Assembly: GCF_022539505.1 (NCBI RefSeq)
Contig: NC_061510.1
Span: 231,519,322-231,583,321 of the forward strand
DNA length: 64,000 nt
Source of the DNA: Lolium rigidum
Taxonomy: Eukaryota; Streptophyta; Magnoliopsida; Poales; Poaceae
Reading direction: 5' to 3'
Part shown: in pieces, positions 43,641 to 54,744 of the stretch
Numbering within the stretch: position 1 is the stretch's first letter
Layout of the letters: each line of letters opens with the position of its first letter
Notes under the pieces: model-generated
The model's database searches: none
Told to the model about the DNA's origin: nothing
The model's input: the letters and a program-made list of their open reading frames with translations, nothing else
Translations under genes and position numbers: made by a program

Positions 43641-45993
43641 AGCACTACCCTTTTTTAAACATGTCCTAAACTTGGATGTGACAGTTTAATTTTTTTGAAA
43701 TGGAGGTTCTACACCTAGCCTCTGCATTAAATTGTTGCATGCAGCTTTTTTTATTAAAATTATTCACCGGAGCTTTACAAGGAAATATAAAGATTAAACT
43801 GAAGCCACCTCGCTAGCGACACATGTCGCAACACCTACAAGCTTGACGAAGGGGGTGATCTTGTCGAGGCATCATGCCCGGACCTCACCAATGCACATCA
43901 TGAGAAAACCGGAGGCCTCAACAAAACGCTCCATAGCAAATCGGGACCTCAAACTGGTCCAGCAAACCATTAATGTACACCACTGCACAGGTTTGAGAAG
44001 TCGCTACCACCATCTTCGCCGACCCATATTCAGGAAGAATCAACGCATTGACATTGCCAGGCCTGCCATCGATGCTGCCACGACACCAGACGACACCACC
44101 ACCTTGTGCGAGTCCAGCAAACCTCGGCCATCACTGAGACTCTCATGCGCCATGTTGTCGAGACTCGGCAACGTCAACGTGGTAGATGAAAATCGCTCCT
44201 CCTCAAGGCCCCTCCAGCATTCATCAGCTCCAAAAACAATGCCCCCGTGGGGGAGAACGATGACTCACGCCGTCATCATCCAACCCGGGAGATTGGCCTG
44301 AGGTTTCCTTCGGAGTAGACAACCCTTCATGTAGCCTACGTGGTGGTCCAACGCCTCCACACCATCGAGATCCCGCCAACATATGAGCTCCGGAATACTG
44401 CCTCCAATGAGGAAGACAACGCCACGCGCCACCACTGTTCGTACTAGCCTAAGGTTTCCCTCGGATCCCGAAGAAATTTCTATCTTGATCCCCCTCAAGG
44501 AAGGTTAGTGGCGCCCACGGGCGTCGCTGGAAATAGCAAAAGACGGGCAAAGGATTTCTCCCCGGAGGTTGTTCTGTAACAAGGATATATGTAGTCATAG
44601 ATAACCGTTGGAGACACCCACCGACGTAGAAGGAGAGGTTGTGTCGATCCGAGGGCCAACCCAACTGGAGAATCCGCTGCTGGCAAAGGGAAGATCCGGC
44701 TGCGTCAGCCAAGGATCTGTCGCTGCATGCGGCCCATTGCAGCCGACCACCATGCATCACCCTCACCACCTCCGACGAAGATCGCTGCATGGATCTTGAA
44801 GCAACCGCACAAGGACCCCCTGTCATCAGCGGTCATGGCTTTGCCGGTGGCCTCCAGTAGTGGTGAGGAGGGGCAGAGGAGAAGGGGGAAGGGGTGGGGT
44901 CGGTGGCGGCGGCAACCTAGGGTTGACCCCCAGCGAGTCTTCGACGAGCATGGCGGCGTGCTAGATCATCGGGTCGAGATCTAGGCTGAGGCCGATCTAG
45001 CCAGATGGATTCAACCATGGCCGGGGCGATGTGGTATGGCGGCTCCTCGGATCATCGGCACCAGCAGGCTTGCGCCTGGACTGCCACTTTCCTCTCCGGC
45101 CAATCCTGCATGGAGGCGAATGGGGCGTGGGGCGTGTCGGTCTCACGAATGATGGTGACGGTCCTAGGGTTTCTCCTCCTGTCAAGATGAAGACCTACCG
45201 GTTGTCTGGCCTCATTGATCTGGTTGAAGTGGCGTGTTCTGGAAGGCTCTGCCCGCGTACTCCATAGGAGATTGCTGGATTGGGTGGGATTCGATCGTGT
45301 GCACCATATTTTTTTTCTCTAACCATTTGGTTTCAGATGGAGCGCTTCGAAGCTCTGTTAATCTGTTAATATCATGGGGCACGTTCTTGTTTTGTGGTGC
45401 TGGCGGAGAATGTTATGGAAGCCGAGATTTAAGGACTAGCGATGGTGGTTCGACTCCGGACGACGATAGGGAATTGGCTTGGTGATTCGTGATTTGGAGC
45501 AGTAACATGCTAGCGGGGGCAACTACACATGAGAAGTTTATTGTCTTACCTTTCAGGCTAGCCTTAATTGATTGTGCCTAGCATTATACCCGTTGAAAGC
45601 ATTGCTTTAAGAGTGAGGACTTTGCTGGACTTCTGGTGTTGTCTCGGTGTGTTAGTTTCTAGGAATAGATCATTGTAACGGGATTTTGCTTTTATGTATC
45701 TAAATATAATCAGTGTTTTCGCAATATTAGTATATACTCGTTATGGAAAAAAAATGTGATCTCCCGCTATCATGAACCACAGCCCGTTCAGCGCTCAGGA
45801 AAGCAAAACCAGGACTGATTCGTCCAGCAAAGCTGCCAATTTGCATCCGTGCCAATGGGTAAATTTAGTATCCCTAGGCATGGTTCTCAGATTGTAGTCT
45901 TCGCCTCAGAGATTCTAAGGAGGGAACGCGAGTTGTTCAGACGAGGGCACATATTATATACAGACGCATCGAGGCTTGCACTTATAGAATCCT
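43641..45993. other. Unassigned, transposon-like sequence
   Basis: The stretch 43840-45200 is GC-rich with a 152-codon plus frame at 43843-44301 that has no recognisable domain. From 45200 to 45990 it is AT-rich with short A runs. It reads like the non-coding part of a retroelement, but I found no ends or duplications to define one. Confidence 0.35.
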
Positions 45994-47568
45994 TGAGAGC
46001 ATCTCCAGCCGCGTTCCCCAAAGCGTCCCTCAAAGGAATTTAGGACGCGCCGAACCAAAAAACCGTTTCAGCCGCGTCCCTCAAAGCCCATTTTTGTCCG
46101 GCACGCCCCATACTGTGTCCGGCGCCCCGAGCCCGTCCCCGTCTCACAGGGGACGCTCCGGGCACGCCGGACACAACGAAAAGCGAGGCGGAGAGTGGCG
46201 GGGCCGACCCGTCAGCGGCACAGTTAATTTTAACCTAACTGTCGCCTACCTCGCGACGAGAGTTATTCGCGCGCAGTGACACACGACGGCATCTTTGCCT
46301 TAATGGCGACGGAGGGGCAGGCGAGACGTCTCGTCGGTGCTGCGCAGCCTCCACGCGTCGCCGGCGTTCGCACGCCACCGCCCGTTCCCGCGCGATCTTC
46401 CCGCCTCTTCTCGCCTGTTCCCGCGTTTTCTTCCCGACGTCGGCGTCTACAAAAGGTCTCCCGGCTCAATGGTAGCCACCACACCCCGCCGGCAACAAAC
46501 ACAGCCCTCGTCGCTCCACCGCCGTCTCCTCCACCACCAGTGGCAATGGCGAACCGCCCCGGCGCAGGCCACTTCCCTCCACCGCCGTCTCCTCCACTTG
46601 CAGTCCCGGAAACGCAGGTCGACACCGACCCCTCAGCAGCGGCCCGGGAAGAGCGATGGCGTGCACACCGTCAGCAGCGGCGGGAGGCAATGCAGCAGCA
46701 GGCCCGCCAGCAGCGGGAGGCGGCTGATACGTCTCAAACGTATCTATAATTTCTTATGTTCCATGCTACTTTTATGATGATACTCACATGTTTTTTACAC
46801 ACTTTATGTCATTATTATGCATTTTTCGGCACTAACCTATTGACGAGATGCCGAAGAGCCACTTGCTGTTTTCTGCTGTTTTTGGTTTCAGAAATCCTAC
46901 AAAGGAAATATTCTCGGAATTGGACGAAATCAACGCCCAGGGTCTTATTTTTCCACGAAGTTTCCAGAAGACCGAAGGGGATACGGAGTGGGGCCACGAG
47001 GGCCCGTACCCATAGGGCGGCGCGGCCAGCATGGGGCACGCGCTGGCCTATGGTGTGGGGCCCCCGCGCCGCCTCCAACCCTGCCCTTCCGCCTACTTAT
47101 AGCCTTCGTCGCGAAAACCCCAGTACCGAGAGCCACGATACGGAAAACCTAGCTTCCAGAGATGCCGTCGCCGCCAATTCCATCTCGGGGGATTCAGGAG
47201 ATCGCCTCCGGCACCCTGCCGGAGAGGGGAATCATCTCCCGGAGGACTCTTCATCACCATGATCGCCTCCGGATTGATGTGTGAGTAGTTCACCCCTGGA
47301 CTATGGGTCCATAGCAGTAGCTAGATGGTTGTCTTCTCCTCATTGTGCTATCATGTTAGATCTTGTGAATTGCCTATCATGATCAAGATCATCTATTTGT
47401 AATGCTACATGTTGTGTTTGTTGGGATCCGATGAATATGGAATACTATGTCAAGTTGATTATCAATCTATCATATATGTGTTGTTTATGTTCTTGCATGC
47501 TCTCCGTTGCTAGTAGAGGCTCTGGCCAAGATGATACTTGTGACTCCAAGAGGGAGTATTTATGCTCG

Positions 47569-48735
47569 TGTTATCACCAGAATTTGACCGAGTCAGAGGT
47601 GGGCCGCGATCAAGATGGACTTGAAGATATATACATGGAAGAAATACGTGAATCGGCCTTTTATACCAAGTTGGGCTTGTTTGCCCACGTATACGTAACA
47701 TATTAGATCGCATCTTAGTTTAGAAGTTAGAGTTTATCTCGTGCACGGTTTGGTACACGCCCACATTAGAAAGTCCATTGGACTATAAATATGTATCTAG
47801 GGTTTATGGAATAAACAACAACCAACGTTCAACCACAAACAAATCTCGGCGCATCGCCAACTCCTTCGTCTCGAGGGTTTCTACCGGTAAGCACCATGCT
47901 GCCTAGATCGCATCTTGCGATCTAGGCAGCACAAGCCTGCCCACGTTGTTCATGCGTTGCTCGTCATCGAAGCCTTTTTGATGGCGAGCAACGTAGTTAT
48001 CTTAGGCATGTTAGGGTTAGCATTGTTCTTCGAATTACATGCTTTCGTAGTGCAACCCTTGCATGTCTAGCCGCCCTTACACCTATCTTAGGTGTAGGGG
48101 CGGCACCCCGCTTGATCATAGTTTAGTAGATCTGATCCGTTACGGTTGCTCCTTGTTCATCAAGGATTAGTTTAATATCCGCAATAGTTAGGCCTTACAA
48201 AGGGTTGGAGGATCCAGCGGCGTGTAGGGTGGCGTTTGCTAGCCCTAGAAAGGATGTTCCTGGGATCAACCTCGTGTTGGTTTTTAGGCCCTGTCTAGGA
48301 TCGGCTTACGGTCGCCGTGCGCGAGCGCGAGGCCCAATCGTGAGTAGGATGATCCGATTATGCGGTGAAAACTCTAAATCGTCGTAGATCTAATCAGCTT
48401 TATTCGATCAAGCGGGACCACCATATATTCGGACACCGTGTCCGAATCATGGGTGGATCGGCTCTTTGAGCCGATTCACGGGATAACTCGAGAGCCAATC
48501 GAGACTCGTATTTAACGTTTACGTGTGTGCCTGCGCAGGAAACTAAGCGAGGCATCATCCACACCTTCCCGACCGGTATAGGTCGGGTGGCACGCCCTTG
48601 TGATAAACATCGGACGTGCGACCGGGAGGCTTTGCGGGCCGTCGCTCCGAGGGGCCGGGGCCAGCCGCAGCCCTAGTTGTTCCCGGCTCTACCGTGTTGA
48701 CCATCTCTGCCCGCCGGGGGGTTTCGACGTCAACA
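47569..48735 (+). repeat. 5' LTR of the Gypsy-type element
   Basis: Begins TGTTATCACCAGAATTTGAC and ends TTCGACGTCAACA, 1167 bp. Confidence 0.93.
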
Positions 48736-48796
48736 CATTCTCGGCACGCCGGTGGGACTACCTTCGACATCCACCACATCGCCGTCCGCATCCGAG

Positions 48797-51565
48797 ATGG
48801 CGGAAGGCACTCCGGTCAAGTACGAGGATCCGCCCGATGAGCTCAAGAAGAAACATGACGAAATCAAGGCGGTCCTCGAAGCCGAACTCATCGGCTCTTT
48901 CCACCGAACCCGCTCCCATGGCGTCGGTGGAAGGGTTTCACACCGAAGGCGCACTCGATGGAGTGGATCCGTCCGCCCGTCGGAAGAACGCACCGGGTCG
49001 GCTGCGGCGGGAGATCAATTACATGGTGGCTCATTCGGCTGCACCGCCACTGCGAGAGCCTCGGTGAACACTTTGGAGCGTGTCGCTCGCGTGTCGTCCG
49101 GAAGTCATGAGCCACCGGTATTCTCCATCGGGACCAGCTCTAGGGACTTTCAAGGGAGAGATGCCACTCCGGCCCCGGCCGTTCGCATGGGCAGCACCGG
49201 AACTCGCCGAACTCATCGGCATACGTCGTCTACAAGATTGGTGGTGATCCTAGTGACTACCAATTCCTACCTAAGGCACCCAAGGAGATCCCGCACGGAT
49301 ACGCGTGCGCATACGTACCGGATCGCAACGCTCGGGCACTCTCGAACCAGGCTGCAATATCGGGGGCCTCTGGAACGGCGGGAGGAACGTCGGGAGCCGA
49401 TCCCGAGAAGCAATCGTGGCCGGCTAAGTACGCCACCCCGACAAACCTCCAAAGCCCAGCTCCTGCAGTTGGCTTAGAACCGGAAAAGCAAGCATGGGCT
49501 GGTTAAGTATGCCACCCGGCGAATCTTCGGGGTTCGACACCTTCAGCCATCACGGCGGATCAGATTTGTGCAATTCGAAAGATCGGTTCGGCATGATGCC
49601 GAAAAGGAAGACGTTCGGCTACACCAAGCCGTACCCCAACGACTACGAACTGATCCCGCTACCACCCAAATATCGGCTCCCGGACTTCACGAAGTTTAGT
49701 GGATCGGATGGTTCCGGCTCCATCGAGCATGTGAGCCGGTATTTGGCACACGGCGGGCACGATCTCGGCGTCGGACGAGTTGCGCGTGAGGTTCTTCGCA
49801 CGGTCCCTCACGGGATCGGCTTTCGGGTGGTACACATCGCTACCACCGAACTCCATCCGGACTTGGAAGCAGTTGGAAGAGCGGTTCCATGAGCGGTATC
49901 ACTCGGAGGCTTCCGATGTTGGCATTGCCGATCTAGCGCAAGTACGACGAGAGCGCGGGGAAACGGTGTCGGAATACGTCCAGCGCTTCAGGACCATTAG
50001 GAACCGATGCTTTTCGGCTCACATAAGTGAAAAAGAAGCAGTCGAGCTGGCGGTGGTGGGTCTCTCATCATCGATTAAAGACGTGGCCTCCCAAGCAGAC
50101 TACCCTTCATTGGCGCACATGGTGCAGAAGCTGTCAGCATATGAGCAGCGCCACCCAGATGTTTACCAGGACAAGTTCAAGCGGGCGGTGACCCTGGTTG
50201 AGGCAGACGAGGATGAAGGTGCTGCGGGAGATCGAGAGATAGCAGTGGCTGAATGGACGCGGGCGACAGGCCCCGTGACCTGCAAATGGGTGAAGCCACA
50301 AGGCCCTCCAAAAGGGTTCGACTTCGACGTGACCAAGACGGAGCAGATTTTTGATCTCTTACTCACGAAGAAGCATATAAAGGTACCCGAAGGCCACAAG
50401 TTCCCCACGGTGCAAGAGCTGAACGGAAAGCCATACTGCAAATGGCATAACACGTTCTCCCACACCACCAACGACTGCAGGGTGTGGCGGCAGCGAGATC
50501 CAAATGGCGATAGAAAATGGACGGTTGATTTTTAACCGATACGCCATGAAGGTCGACACACACCCTTTTCCCGCCGTTAACATGGTGGAGTATTCTTACA
50601 ATGAAGGTTGCCGACCAGGATCTTCGTTCAGCATCAACATGGTAGGATCTGGACACCACGCTGGCAAGGATGGAGATGAGGGCAGCTGCTCTCATAGCAA
50701 AGATACAGAGGAGGCCGCTCCACGCGATCGGCTCCGCCAAGATGGCAAGCGCTACGTAACAGAGGAAGAAGTGAAGAACATAAGATATCAACGACCTCTT
50801 TCTGATCACCTCCTCAACAAGTATGTGAGTCAGTATGACCAGCGCCGACGGTCCAGCGATGATGAAAGAGATCGTCTGGCTAGAGAAGCCAGAAGACATC
50901 GTCGGCATAATCGCGATGAGGAGGAGCACGAGCGTTGTGCCAAGGGAAAGGCAAGGGAGCGAGACGACGAGGACAGACACTGGGATTGTCCCTTCTTCGA
51001 GCACTGCTGGGATTCGGGAATGAGCCGATTGCCAACAATCGGCAATTGCTCGGAATGCAACCGGAAGAAGAAGGAGGCAGCCAACGTGTCCGTGTTCGAG
51101 CGCTTAGGGCCTCTCCCGCCACAAAGCAAACGCGCTGAGTCCCCTCGATGGGAAGATCTCGAGGATTCAGAAAACGAGGGACAAGAAGAGGAAGACAGGT
51201 ATCACCGGCCAAGGTGGTGCCCTGATGGACTCAGCCGTTCCCAGAAACGCAGGGTTCAACGATTGCGCGGCCTGGAAGAAGCCGAGAGGTTATACTTGCA
51301 CACATTGAGGAAGGCAAGGCCTCGATCCGGCTGCGAAGGTTCGGCGAACCCTGGATGAAGAGGGTCGTCCGCGGAAAATGGAGTGGCGCCCCAAGCAAAG
51401 GAAAGCCGATGATGAAACATCGGCTGGCACAAACATGGTGCTCGTTCTTCCGACAAAGCTTAGCGCTCCACGATTACACGATGCACTCAAGGTGGGCGAC
51501 AGCAAGCGCACCAACATGATAAAGTCAGAGATTGGGCTGGTTTTATCTACCGGCCTGAACGAGTA
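48797..51565 (+). pseudogene. Gypsy-type gag polyprotein, frameshifted
   Basis: Starts at ATG 48797 (MAEGTPVKYEDPPDELKKKH) and breaks repeatedly between about 48910 and 49780. The longest clean part (49780-50535) carries the retrotransposon gag domain: SAFGWYTSLPPNSIRTWKQL, then RRERGETVSEYVQRFRTIRN. Near its end is a zinc-binding-like CKWHNTFSHTTNDC. Another shift near 50505 leads to 50504-51358, with FPAVNMVEYSY, a long Arg/Asp/Glu-rich segment, a second Cys cluster (CPFFEHCWDSG, then CSECNRKKK) and SQKRRVQRLR. The tail (KADDETSAGTNMVLVLP) is where protease would follow, but no protease active site is seen. Gag would form the particle that packages element RNA; this copy cannot make it intact. 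Confidence 0.8.
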
Positions 51566-52784
51566 GCAAGAGCACGTCAATGAGCAAACGTGGCGAGGCT
51601 GATCCTTGTGATCGGCCCCAAAAAAAAAATTGTGAAGGGACATTACAAGACTTTCACCGAGCAAGCAATGTGGAGGCCGATTCCAGCAATCGGCCAAAAT
51701 TATCCTCACCAACCATTCTGCCTGGGTTTAACATGTTATCCAACGGAGCCGATACCATCAAATCTCTTGACAGAATCGGCTCGGGGGGGCACCCAGGTGG
51801 ATAAAACACGAGGATATGCAGTAGAAGTATCTCATCCTTTGGTGATGGGTATTGAAGCATGGGGGCCGATGCATAAATCGGCCAAAAAATTCGAAAAATT
51901 TTGAGCATAGCCGATGCAGCAGACATCGACTTAAGGATATGAAAGCCGATGCATGGCCATCGACTCAAGAGGAATAACTGTTACGATCAGAGGGTCAATG
52001 GAGCACGAAGGGAGATTTTAATGGAAGAACTCCTCAATGGAGTAGTTTCAGGGCTCAGATCCTCTCTTCAAGAACAATGCCAAGAGCAGCCTGGACGTGC
52101 GGATCAGGTCAAGGATGGATTGCATAAGATCCACCAAAGGAAAGGAGCCGATCTAGCCGGCAAGGTGCGGGAAGAGCCGAAGAAGCTCGGGGGCAGCTCA
52201 CCTTGAAGGCTCTGCTGCTCGGGAAGCCGATTTATGTTCAAAACGGCTGGTTCCGCATAAGGAGCTCCCTCGGACATAATCAAGCCCGAGTCCATACAGC
52301 TAATTTGCGTATCCTCGTCTCTGTTTTGCCTTGGCCGAGACTCGGGGGCAACAGGCACGGTAGATGCTCTATTGAGGAACCAATTGGGGTACCATCGGGC
52401 GATCTTCGTTGCAACCTTCTTCACAAAATAATGAGCGCTCGCTAAAAAGGATCGGCGAAACCGGTGGGAGAAATTTAAGGGCTCTCTTGGAAATCCCACA
52501 GTATCTACCGGAAAGAGAATCATCAGTTGAAGAATGGAAGGGTAAATGTCGAAGGACCGATGCGTTGCTATCGGCTCGTTACGCATTGGCAAAGGGGACG
52601 AATCGGCAAGATCGGTATGAGAGGAAATTGGCTAAGATAAGCTAAAAAGGAATCGGCAAAATCAGATTGGGGAAAGTTCTTCATTGATAGATTTCTTACA
52701 TAAGGAGCTGAGTGCTCTCGAAAGGAAGTACTAGGGGATACATGGCCCCATCTACTGCTACTGGTCCTATGCTAGATGTCCCAT
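51566..52784 (+). repeat. GCCGAT/ATCGGC-rich non-coding interior of the Gypsy element
   Basis: Between the gag relic and the antisense ORF the words GCCGAT and ATCGGC occur repeatedly (for example near 51674-51696, 51749-51780, 51869-51888, 51909, 51943, 52148, 52227, 52453, 52570 and 52603), often paired as short inverted repeats. The 5' LTR end also has such pairs near 48460-48475. No polymerase coding sequence is present. Confidence 0.55.
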
Positions 52785-53299
52785 CTACGGGCCGTCGCTG
52801 CCCTCGTCGTCGCCGTCGTCGCCGCTGTCGGCGCTACTCCCGGCAGGCTCGTCGTCGCTCCAATGGCCGCCGACCGGGCCCTCATTGTCCTCGTCTTCTT
52901 CGTCAGCATCATCATCGTCACTGTCGAAGTCGCTGAGGTTTCCCGGCCAAGGGCGGAACCGCTTGGCCGGAGGCTCGTCGGAGGAGGTGTCGTCCTCCTC
53001 CTCCTCCTCTTCTTCCTCCTCCTCCTCCTCGGGAGGGGAAGTCACAGGAGAAGCGATCGTCATCGCTCTCCTCCTCCGTTGTCCCATCGGCGAGGAAGCG
53101 GAGGTCGCTTTCCCCGTCGGTCAAGGACTTGTCGTCCTCTGACCAAAGGGAGAAGTCATGGCTAGACTCCTCCCCGGCCGCAATGGCGCGGCGGATGTTG
53201 GCTGCGTGGACCTCCGCCGGGTTCGGCTCCGGCGTCGGCTCGCGAGACGAAGAGGACCGGGTGGAAAGATCCGATGAAGCGAGAGGAGGAAGAGGACAT
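52785..53299 (-). pseudogene. Antisense acidic Ser/Glu-rich ORF in the Gypsy element
   Basis: On the strand opposite to gag, ATG at 53299 has an ideal context (GCCACCATGTCC) and begins MSSSSSRFIGSFHPVLFVSR. A shift near 53228 leads to HAANIRRAIAAGEESSHDFS and DGESDLRFLADGTTEEESDD. Another near 53035 leads to a run of Glu, then SSDEPPAKRFRPWPGNLSDF, an Asp/Glu-rich stretch, and the end GSDGP with TAG at 52787-52785. A TATA-like CTTTTATTTAAC lies about 70-80 bp upstream (near 53375). The intact version would be near 170 residues, very acidic. It could be an independent accessory gene of the element. Function unknown; charge resembles histone-binding or nucleolar acidic proteins, which is only a guess. 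Confidence 0.6.
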
Positions 53300-53576
53300 G
53301 GTGGCGCGAGGAGGGCTTTGGAGTGCTAATGCGAAGAAGATGCGAGGAACAAACCGTGCGGAGCGGTTAAATAAAAGGGGATATAGTGGAAGTTTAATGC
53401 CACGGCGAGTTTCCGAGGAAGTGGTGCCTAAAAAAAAAACTGCCACGTCACGCGGAGAAGTTGAGAAGGCGGGGCATCATGATGACGGATATCGCAACGG
53501 TTATGCCACGACATGACCCGACGAAAGAAGAACATAATGATTTTGGAAATGTCATTTCCAAAACCAGGGGGGCATG

Positions 53577-54744
53577 TGTTATCACCAGAATTTGACCGAG
53601 TCAGAGGTGGGCCGCGATCAAGATGGACTTGAAGATATATACATGGAAGAAATACGTGAATCGGCCTTTTATACCAAGTTGGGCTTGTTTGCCCACGTAT
53701 CTGTAACATATTAGATCGCATCTTAGTTTAGAAGTTAGAGTTTATCTCGTGCACGGTTTGGTACACGCCCACATTAGAAAGTCCGCTGGACTATAAATAT
53801 GTATCTAGGGTTTATGGAATAAACAACAACCAACGTTCAACCACAAACAAATCTCGGCGCATCGCCAACTCCTTCGTCTCGAGGGTTTCTACCGGTAAGC
53901 ACCATGCTGCCTAGATCGCATCTTGCGATCTAGGCAGCCTAAGCTCGCCCACGTTGTTCATGTGTTGCTCGTGCTCGAAGCCTTTTTGATGGCGAGCAAC
54001 GTAGTTATCTTAGGCATGTTAGGGTTAGCATTGTTCTTCGAATTACATGCTTTCGTAGTGCAACCCTTGCATGTCTAGCCGCCCTTACACCTATCTTAGG
54101 TGTAGGGGCGGCACCCGCTTGATCATAGTTTAGTAGATCTGATCCGTTACGGTTGCTCCTTGTTCATCAAGGATTAGTTTAATATCCGCAATAGTTAGGC
54201 CTTACAAAGGGTTGGAGGATCCAGCGGCGTGTAGGGTGGCGTTTGCTAGTCCTAGAAAGGATGTTCCGGGGATCAACCTCGTGTTGGTTTTTAGGCCCTG
54301 TCTAGGATCGGCTTACGGTCGCCGTGCGCGAGCGCGAGGCCCAATCGTGAGTAGGATGATCCGATTATGCGGTGAAAACCATAAATCGTCGTAGATCTAA
54401 TCAGCTTTATTCTAATCAAGCAGGACCACCATATATTCGGACACCGTGTCTGAATCATGGGTGGATCGGCTCTTTGAGCCGATTCACGGGATAACTCGAG
54501 AGCCGATCGAGGCTCGTATTTAACGTTTACGTGTGTGCCCTGCGCAGAAACTAAGCGAGGCATCATCCACACCTTCCGACCAGGTATAGGTCAGGTGGCA
54601 CGCCCTTGTGATAAACATCGGACGTGCGACCAGGAGGCTTTGCGGGCTGTCTCTCTGAGGGACTGGGGCCAGCCGCAGCCCTAGTTGTTCCCGGCTCTAC
54701 CGTGTTGACCATCTCTGCCCGCCAGGGGGTTTCTGACGTCAACA
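53577..54744 (+). repeat. 3' LTR of the Gypsy-type element
   Basis: Begins TGTTATCACCAGAATTTGAC and ends TCTGACGTCAACA, 1168 bp, abutting the GCTCG duplication. Confidence 0.93.

Larger units (their letters stand above)
47569..54744 (+). mobile_element. Gypsy-type LTR retrotransposon with gag but no polymerase
   Basis: Element of 7176 bp with 5-bp target duplication GCTCG on both sides (47564-47568 and 54745-54749), inserted into the TGATACG-family LTR. Inside the 5' LTR is TCTCGGCACGCCGGTGGGAC, the priming-type sequence; before the 3' LTR is a purine tract AAAACCAGGGGGGCA. The interior encodes a frameshifted gag (48797 to about 51565), then non-coding sequence rich in GCCGAT/ATCGGC words, then an antisense ORF (53299-52785). 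Reverse transcriptase and integrase are absent. The LTRs differ at roughly 3 percent of sites by eye. Confidence 0.93.
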
